Part shown: piece by piece, positions 6,244-9,457 of the stretch | Layout of the letters: each line of letters begins with the position of its first letter | Position numbering within the stretch: the first letter of the stretch is position 1 | Assembly (NCBI GenBank): GCA_036564345.1 | Contig: DATCOZ010000022.1 | Span: forward strand, 1-9,457 | Direction of reading: 5' to 3' | Source of the DNA: UBA6019 sp036564345 | GTDB lineage: Bacteria; Chloroflexota; Dormibacteria; Dormibacterales; Dormibacteraceae | DNA: 9,457 nt | Translations under genes and position numbers: made by a program | The notes under the pieces: model-generated | What the model saw: the letters and a program-made list of their open reading frames with translations, nothing else | Told to the model about the DNA's origin: nothing | Database searches by the model: none

Positions 6244-7122
6244 CCCGAGCACCTTTCTCGCCGCGCGCTCGGCGGTGAGCCCGGCGGCGATCTCCCGGCC
6301 ACGGGCGGAGAGCTGCACGCGGAGGGGCCGGCTGCGATACAGCGCCGAGATCGCCTCCGACCAGTCGGCGAGGTTTCCCGCACGGACGGTCAGGCCCGCG
6401 TCGCGGACGGCCTCGGGAAAGGCGCCGTCGTCGGGCACGACCGGCGGCGAGCCGCAGGCCATCGCCTGCAGCGCCCGGATCGGGCAGCCGTTGAGGCTCT
6501 CGCAGAGGAGCACGCCGACCGCCCCGCTGAGCAGCGCCGGCAGTCGCGTCCGCTCCAGCCGAAGGTCCTCGGCGATCACCAGGCCGGCGCCCTCCGCCGG
6601 CGTTTTGGCGCCGGACCAGGCGCGCCGGGCAAGCGCGGCATCACCGAAGGCGAGCAGGTATCGCTCGGGCAGGCCGAGCTCGGCTCGCAGAGCGGCCGCC
6701 TCGTCCGCCGAGGTGCGCGCGAACCCGGCCTCGAGACCGGGCTGAATGACGGTCAGCCGGGCCGTGGGAACCCTGAGATAGAGCGCAAGCGCCTCCGCCA
6801 CCACCTCCGAGGGCGCGATGACGGCGTCGGAGCGGCTGGTCGCGAAGGCGGTGGCGAAGCGGCGGCCGAAACCGAGCAGGCCCGAGCGGAGGTGGGCCAG
6901 GTCGTGGACGGCGACGATGCAGCGGTGGCGGGGACTTGGCCGCCCCCCGGCCGGCTGGAAGAGAGTCCCGCCGGCCGGCAGCGGGCCCCTGGAGCCCGGC
7001 TCGAGCACGACGATCTCGAGGTGTGCGGCGATCCGCACCAGCGCCCCCACGAGCTGGAGGGCGTACTCCCCGGGCGGGTCCGGCCGGACGGGGTCGACCC
7101 GCCGGAGGTCGATTATCAGCAC
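6229..7122 (-). CDS. Degenerate GT4-like glycosyltransferase, possibly non-catalytic
   Basis: This 297-residue protein looks like a GT4 glycosyltransferase but is about 55-75 residues shorter than its two neighbours. Family traits remain: VAVHDLAHLRSG (70-81, HDL), SDAVIAPSEVVAEAL (98-112), LTVIQPGLEAGF (123-134), QAMACGSPPVV (219-229) and FPEAVRDAGLTV (235-246). The EX7E motif is lost. Where relatives have YEGFGxxPLEAM, this protein has LNGCPIRALQAM, putting N211 and Q219 at the two glutamate positions. The EPRKN loop is also missing; after YLLAFGD comes AALARRAWSGAKT. The reading frame is intact with normal high-GC codon use, so it seems retained rather than decaying. It may be a regulatory or structural partner of an active GT, or use altered chemistry. 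The start is GTG at 7122; CTG at 7119 is an alternative. It overlaps the deacetylase tail by 15 bp. Confidence 0.82.
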   Translation of the reverse strand: MLIIDLRRVDPVRPDPPGEYALQLVGALVRIAAHLEIVVLEPGSRGPLPAGGTLFQPAGGRPSPRHRCIVAVHDLAHLRSGLLGFGRRFATAFATSRSDAVIAPSEVVAEALALYLRVPTARLTVIQPGLEAGFARTSADEAAALRAELGLPERYLLAFGDAALARRAWSGAKTPAEGAGLVIAEDLRLERTRLPALLSGAVGVLLCESLNGCPIRALQAMACGSPPVVPDDGAFPEAVRDAGLTVRAGNLADWSEAISALYRSRPLRVQLSARGREIAAGLTAERAARKVLGLLQP

Positions 7123-7160
7123 CGGGGGGAAGGGTTAGGCAACAGCGGCCAATGATAATC
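7111..7160. repeat. AT-rich 8-bp inverted repeat at divergent gene starts
   Basis: GATTATCA at 7111-7118 and its exact reverse complement TGATAATC at 7153-7160 are 42 bp apart arm to arm, about four helical turns. They flank the 29 bp spacer between the minus-strand degenerate GT4 and the plus-strand WecG-type gene. Each arm covers codons 1-3 or 2-4 of its gene, encoding Ile-Ile in both, and each contains GATAAT, a -10-like hexamer pointing into its gene. The arms are AT-rich in a GC-rich setting. They may be an operator pair, symmetric low-structure start regions, or coincidence. Confidence 0.3.
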
Positions 7161-7892
7161 AGCCCTGACATGGGCTCGATCCGGGTGCTCGGCGTGCGCG
7201 TCGACGACCTCGACAGCGAAGGCACGCTGGACCGGATCGAGGAGCTGCTGGCCGCCGGGGGCCACCACCTGGTCGCGACCGTGAATCCGGAATTCGTCAT
7301 GCTGGCGCGGCGCGACCCGGCCTTCCACCGCCTGCTCGAGGACGCCGCTCTCTGCCTCGCCGACGGCTGGGGCGTGACCTGGGCCGCCCGCCGCCAGGGC
7401 CGCCCGCTCCCCGCGCGGGTCACCGGCGTCGACCTGATCCCGGCGCTCGCCGAGCGGGCGGCGGAAATGGGTTGGCGTCTCTTCCTGCTCGGAGCAGCCC
7501 CAGGCGTCGCCGAATCGGTTGCCGCGCTGCTCATGGCGGAGCACCCGACGCTCGCCATCGCCGGCTGGCATTCGGGGGTCGCGGGACCGGAGGGCGACGA
7601 GGAGAGCCTGCGGCTGATCGCCGCGGCGCACCCCGACATCGTGCTGGTCGCCTACGGCGCACCGCGCCAGGAGCTGTGGATCGCGCGCAACCTGGCCCGC
7701 CTCGAGGCGGGCGTCGGGATCGGAGTTGGGGGCGCCTTCGACTATCTCTCGGGGGCGGTTCCGCGAGCCCCGGCCTGGATGCGGCGGGCAGGCCTGGAAT
7801 GGCTCTACCGGCTCGTCCGGCAGCCCTGGCGCGCCCGCCGGATGGTGGTCCTGCCCCTCTTCGCGCTGGAGGTCCTGAGGACTCGAGCCTGA
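7152..7892 (+). CDS. WecG/TagA/CpsF-family (GT26) glycosyltransferase
   Basis: Members of this family add N-acetylmannosaminuronic acid, N-acetylmannosamine or glucose to a polyprenyl-diphosphate-linked sugar, an early step in enterobacterial common antigen, teichoic acid linkage unit or capsule synthesis. The 246-residue product shows the expected order: VLGVRVDDL (12-20), TVNPEFVMLARRDP (43-56), LADGWGVTWAAR (69-80), RVTGVDL (89-95), FLLGAAPGVAE (111-121), VAYGAPRQELW (167-177) and GVGGAFDYLSG (191-201). The C-terminal tail RRAGLEWLYRLVRQPWRARR (211-230) is also present. T43 and D71 have the same 28-residue spacing as the active-site Thr37 and Asp65 of the studied TagA enzyme. The start is ATG at 7152; ATG at 7170 is equally plausible. 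An upstream extension to 6936 is rejected because it runs through the opposite-strand gene without family similarity. The exact sugar is not predictable, so no symbol is given. Confidence 0.93.
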   Translation: MIISPDMGSIRVLGVRVDDLDSEGTLDRIEELLAAGGHHLVATVNPEFVMLARRDPAFHRLLEDAALCLADGWGVTWAARRQGRPLPARVTGVDLIPALAERAAEMGWRLFLLGAAPGVAESVAALLMAEHPTLAIAGWHSGVAGPEGDEESLRLIAAAHPDIVLVAYGAPRQELWIARNLARLEAGVGIGVGGAFDYLSGAVPRAPAWMRRAGLEWLYRLVRQPWRARRMVVLPLFALEVLRTRA

Positions 7893-7910
7893 CCGATATG
7901 CTTTCGCCCC

Positions 7911-8630
7911 GTGGCCGAACCGCCGGAGCTGAGCGTCGTGGTGCCGGCCTATAACGAGAGCGGCCGGCTGCCCCAGACGCTTTCGGTGATCAAGCCCTAC
8001 CTCAACTCGCTCGGCATGAGCTGGGAGCTGATCCTGGTCAACGACGGCAGCGGCGACCCGACGATGGAGCTGATCCGCGCCGAGGAGGCACTCGATCCGG
8101 GGCACCTGCGGGGGATCGACATCCAGCCGAACGGCGGCAAGGGCCGCGCCGTGGCGGCCGGCGTGTTGGCAAGCAAGGGTGCGCTGGTGCTGATCTCGGA
8201 TGCCGACTTCTCGACCCCGATCGACGAGCTAGCGAAGTTGCAGGCGGCCATCGAAGGGGGCAGCGACCTGGCGATCGGGTCGCGCGCCAAGCGCGGCTCC
8301 AAGGTGGAGATCTCCCAGCCGGCCCACCGCGTCCTGATGGGGAAGATCTTCAACCTCATCGTCCAGCTCGCCGTGCTGCCTGGATTCTGGGACACGCAGT
8401 GCGGCTTCAAGCTCTGGAAGGGGCAGGTCGCGCGTGAGGTCTTCGCCGAGATGAAGCTCGACGGGAACGTCGCCTTCGACGTCGAGGTGCTCTACCGCGC
8501 CCGCCGCCGCGGCTACCGGATCGCCGAGATCCCGGTCCGCTGGTACGACTCAATACCGAGCCGGATCTCACCCCTTCGCCATTCCGCCGAGGCGCTCGTC
8601 GACATCGCCCGGATCCGGTTCCTCAAGTGA
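7911..8630 (+). CDS. GT2 glycosyltransferase, ALG5-like (polyprenyl-phosphate hexose synthase type)
   Basis: The 239-residue protein is a GT-A fold GT2 enzyme most like dolichyl-phosphate beta-glucosyltransferase (ALG5). That family transfers a hexose, typically glucose, from UDP-sugar to polyprenyl phosphate at the inner membrane face. Motifs in order are LSVVVPAYNESGRLPQTL (7-24), LVNDGSGDPT (42-51), NGGKGRAVAAGV (74-85), the metal- and donor-binding DAD in LISDADFSTPIDELAKL (94-110), AIGSRAKRGS (121-130), WDTQCGFKLWKG (160-171) and EIPVRWYD (206-213). It has no membrane helices, so it would be a peripheral enzyme. The GTG start lies 18 bp after the WecG-type gene with no SD; a -10-like TATGCT lies at 7897-7902. 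It overlaps the next gene by 4 bp. The sugar specificity is inferred from family resemblance only. Confidence 0.88.
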   Translation: MAEPPELSVVVPAYNESGRLPQTLSVIKPYLNSLGMSWELILVNDGSGDPTMELIRAEEALDPGHLRGIDIQPNGGKGRAVAAGVLASKGALVLISDADFSTPIDELAKLQAAIEGGSDLAIGSRAKRGSKVEISQPAHRVLMGKIFNLIVQLAVLPGFWDTQCGFKLWKGQVAREVFAEMKLDGNVAFDVEVLYRARRRGYRIAEIPVRWYDSIPSRISPLRHSAEALVDIARIRFLK

Positions 8631-9355
8631 GCGCCAACCCGGCTGCCGAGATCCTGGTGATCCTTCCGACCTTCAACGAGCGGGACAACCTGGAGCGGGT
8701 TGTCGCAGCCGTCCGCGGGCTCGACCACGACATCCTGATCGTGGACGACAATTCGCCCGACGGCACCGGTGAGCTCGCCGATCGGATCGCCGCCTCGGAC
8801 CCGCATGTCAGCGTCCTCCATCGCGCCGGCAAGCTGGGCCTCGGCAGCGCCTACGTCGAGGCCTTTCGGATCGGGCTGGGGCGCGGTTACGGCTTCCTGG
8901 TCGAGATGGACGCCGACGGCTCGCACCGGATCGAGCACCTGCCGGCGATCATCGGCGCGGCGCGGGCGAACGGCGGTCTCGGCCTCGGCTCCCGCTATGT
9001 GCCGGGTGGCGCGGTGACCGGCGCCTGGGGGGCCCACCGTAAGTTCCTGAGCTGGGGCGCCAACGTCTACTGCCGAGCGCTCCTCAGCCTGAGCATTCAC
9101 GATTGCACCTCCGGCTACCGCTGTTACACCCGCCGCGTGCTGGAGGGCGTCGGCCTGGAGAGGGTGATCTCCGACGGCTATTCGTTCCAGATCGAGATGG
9201 TCTATCGCACGCTGAAGCGCGGTTTCGAGGTCCGCGAGGTCCCGATCCAATTCGAGGACCGGATCCTGGGCGCCTCCAAGGTTTCCCGCGACGAAATCAA
9301 AAAAGCGCTGCTGACGGTTTTCACCCTGAGGTTGCGTGGCAGCCAAAATTTCTAG
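8627..9355 (+). CDS. GT2 glycosyltransferase, DPM1/Ppm1-like (polyprenol monophosphomannose synthase type)
   Basis: This 242-residue GT2 enzyme strongly resembles dolichol-phosphate mannose synthase and actinobacterial Ppm1, which transfer mannose from GDP-mannose to polyprenyl phosphate. The motifs are ILVILPTFNERDNLERVV (9-26), VDDNSPDGTGELAD (39-52), LHRAGKLGLGSAYVEAF (64-80), the donor-site MDADGSH (94-100), GLGSRYVPGGA (119-129), CTSGYRCYTRRVLEG (160-174), DGYSFQIEMVYR (183-194) and EVPIQFEDRILGASKVS (204-220). No transmembrane segments follow, so it is the soluble bacterial or human-like type lacking the C-terminal helices. It starts with GTG inside the GTGA overlap with the previous stop, indicating translational coupling. 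The membrane gene downstream overlaps its last 20 bp. The last ~60 bp are less GC-rich than the rest. Confidence 0.92.
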   Translation: MSANPAAEILVILPTFNERDNLERVVAAVRGLDHDILIVDDNSPDGTGELADRIAASDPHVSVLHRAGKLGLGSAYVEAFRIGLGRGYGFLVEMDADGSHRIEHLPAIIGAARANGGLGLGSRYVPGGAVTGAWGAHRKFLSWGANVYCRALLSLSIHDCTSGYRCYTRRVLEGVGLERVISDGYSFQIEMVYRTLKRGFEVREVPIQFEDRILGASKVSRDEIKKALLTVFTLRLRGSQNF

Positions 9356-9457
9356 TACGGCCCTCGCCGTCCCTCGCGCAGGGGGCAGCTGGCGCACGCC
9401 CCGGATCGTGTTCGTCCTGGCGGCGGTCCTCTCCATCCTCACGCTGCTGCCCTATGC
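9336..9457 (+). CDS. Membrane protein, N-terminal fragment (partial, runs off window)
   Basis: An open frame begins at GTG 9336, 20 bp inside the end of the DPM1-like gene, and continues to the window edge, giving 40 residues. Residues 1-23 are polar and basic with no family signature (AAKISS, then RAGGSWRTPR). Residues 24 onward (IVFVLAAVLSILTLLPY) are strongly hydrophobic and look like the first transmembrane helix, with a positive-inside N-terminus. Following two polyprenyl-phosphate sugar synthases, a multi-pass GT-C/GT39-type glycosyltransferase that uses their lipid-linked sugars outside the membrane would fit. That is inference from context, because too little sequence is visible. A GtrA-like flippase or an unrelated membrane protein is also possible. 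Confidence 0.65.
   Translation, partial: MAAKISSTALAVPRAGGSWRTPRIVFVLAAVLSILTLLPY

Noticed and set aside
6232..6246. GGGCT-GGAGT-AGCCC hairpin as a bidirectional terminator
   Set aside because: The stem is only 5 bp and no T-tract follows on either strand, so it is too weak to call a terminator.
6936..7151. Upstream extension of the WecG/TagA-type gene to an ATG at 6936
   Set aside because: The extension is Arg/Pro/Ala-rich, runs antisense to the degenerate GT4, and family similarity begins only after 7152.
9299..9304. A6 run near the end of the DPM1-like gene as a frameshift site into the membrane gene
   Set aside because: The in-frame context is ATC AAA AAA GCG, which is not a proper slippery heptamer. 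A -1 shift would not enter the downstream frame, which is +1, and the downstream gene has its own GTG.
1..9457. tRNA, rRNA, CRISPR, transposase or phage genes
   Set aside because: Read on both strands; no cloverleaf, spaced repeat array, transposase or integrase motif was seen, and spacers are too short to hold RNA genes.

Overview
The window is a gene-dense, high-GC bacterial chromosome segment with almost no non-coding DNA. It has GTG and probable CTG start codons and many short overlaps. The gene order atpD-atpC-murA-mreB, a MurA carrying Asp in place of the catalytic Cys, and the base composition suggest a high-GC, rod-forming, Gram-positive-type lineage. A deep-branching actinobacterium such as Thermoleophilia is my first guess and Chloroflexota the alternative. 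This placement is inference, since no rRNA or other marker is present.

Region 1 (1-4117, all + strand) is probably one transcript. It holds the 3' end of atpD (F1 beta), atpC (F1 epsilon), murA (first committed step of peptidoglycan synthesis), mreB (rod-shape actin) and a GT4-type glycosyltransferase. Gaps are 19, 9, 1 and 4 bp. The last gene appears to start at a CTG codon just after the mreB stop. It begins the surface-glycan part of the window.

Region 2 (4065-7122) is an unusual alternating-strand stretch: GT4 (-), membrane-anchored or secreted polysaccharide deacetylase (+), degenerate GT4 (-). Convergent pairs overlap tail to tail by 53 bp and 15 bp. Divergent pairs are separated by only 40 bp and 29 bp, so promoters must be very compact or lie inside coding sequence. 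The third GT4 lacks both glutamates of the EX7E motif and the EPRKN loop, so it may be a non-catalytic paralogue.

Region 3 (7152-9457, + strand) is a tight operon. It holds a WecG/TagA/CpsF-family glycosyltransferase, an ALG5-like GT2 (polyprenyl-phosphate sugar synthase type), a DPM1/Ppm1-like GT2 (polyprenyl-phosphate mannose synthase type) and the start of a membrane protein cut by the window edge. The junctions are an 18 bp gap, a GTGA overlap and a 20 bp overlap.

Taken together, the window couples energy generation and cell-wall or shape genes to a set that probably builds and modifies a lipid-linked surface polysaccharide. GT4 and GT26 enzymes would assemble a lipid-linked oligosaccharide in the cytoplasm. 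The two GT2 enzymes would charge polyprenyl phosphate with single sugars for use outside the membrane. The deacetylase would trim N- or O-acetyl groups on the exported glycan. The individual families are well known. The less ordinary points are the MurA active-site replacement, the degenerate GT4, the alternating overlapping layout and an AT-rich inverted repeat at one divergent junction. I saw no RNA genes, mobile elements, CRISPR arrays or convincing intrinsic terminators, and no stretch over 300 bp lacks a gene.
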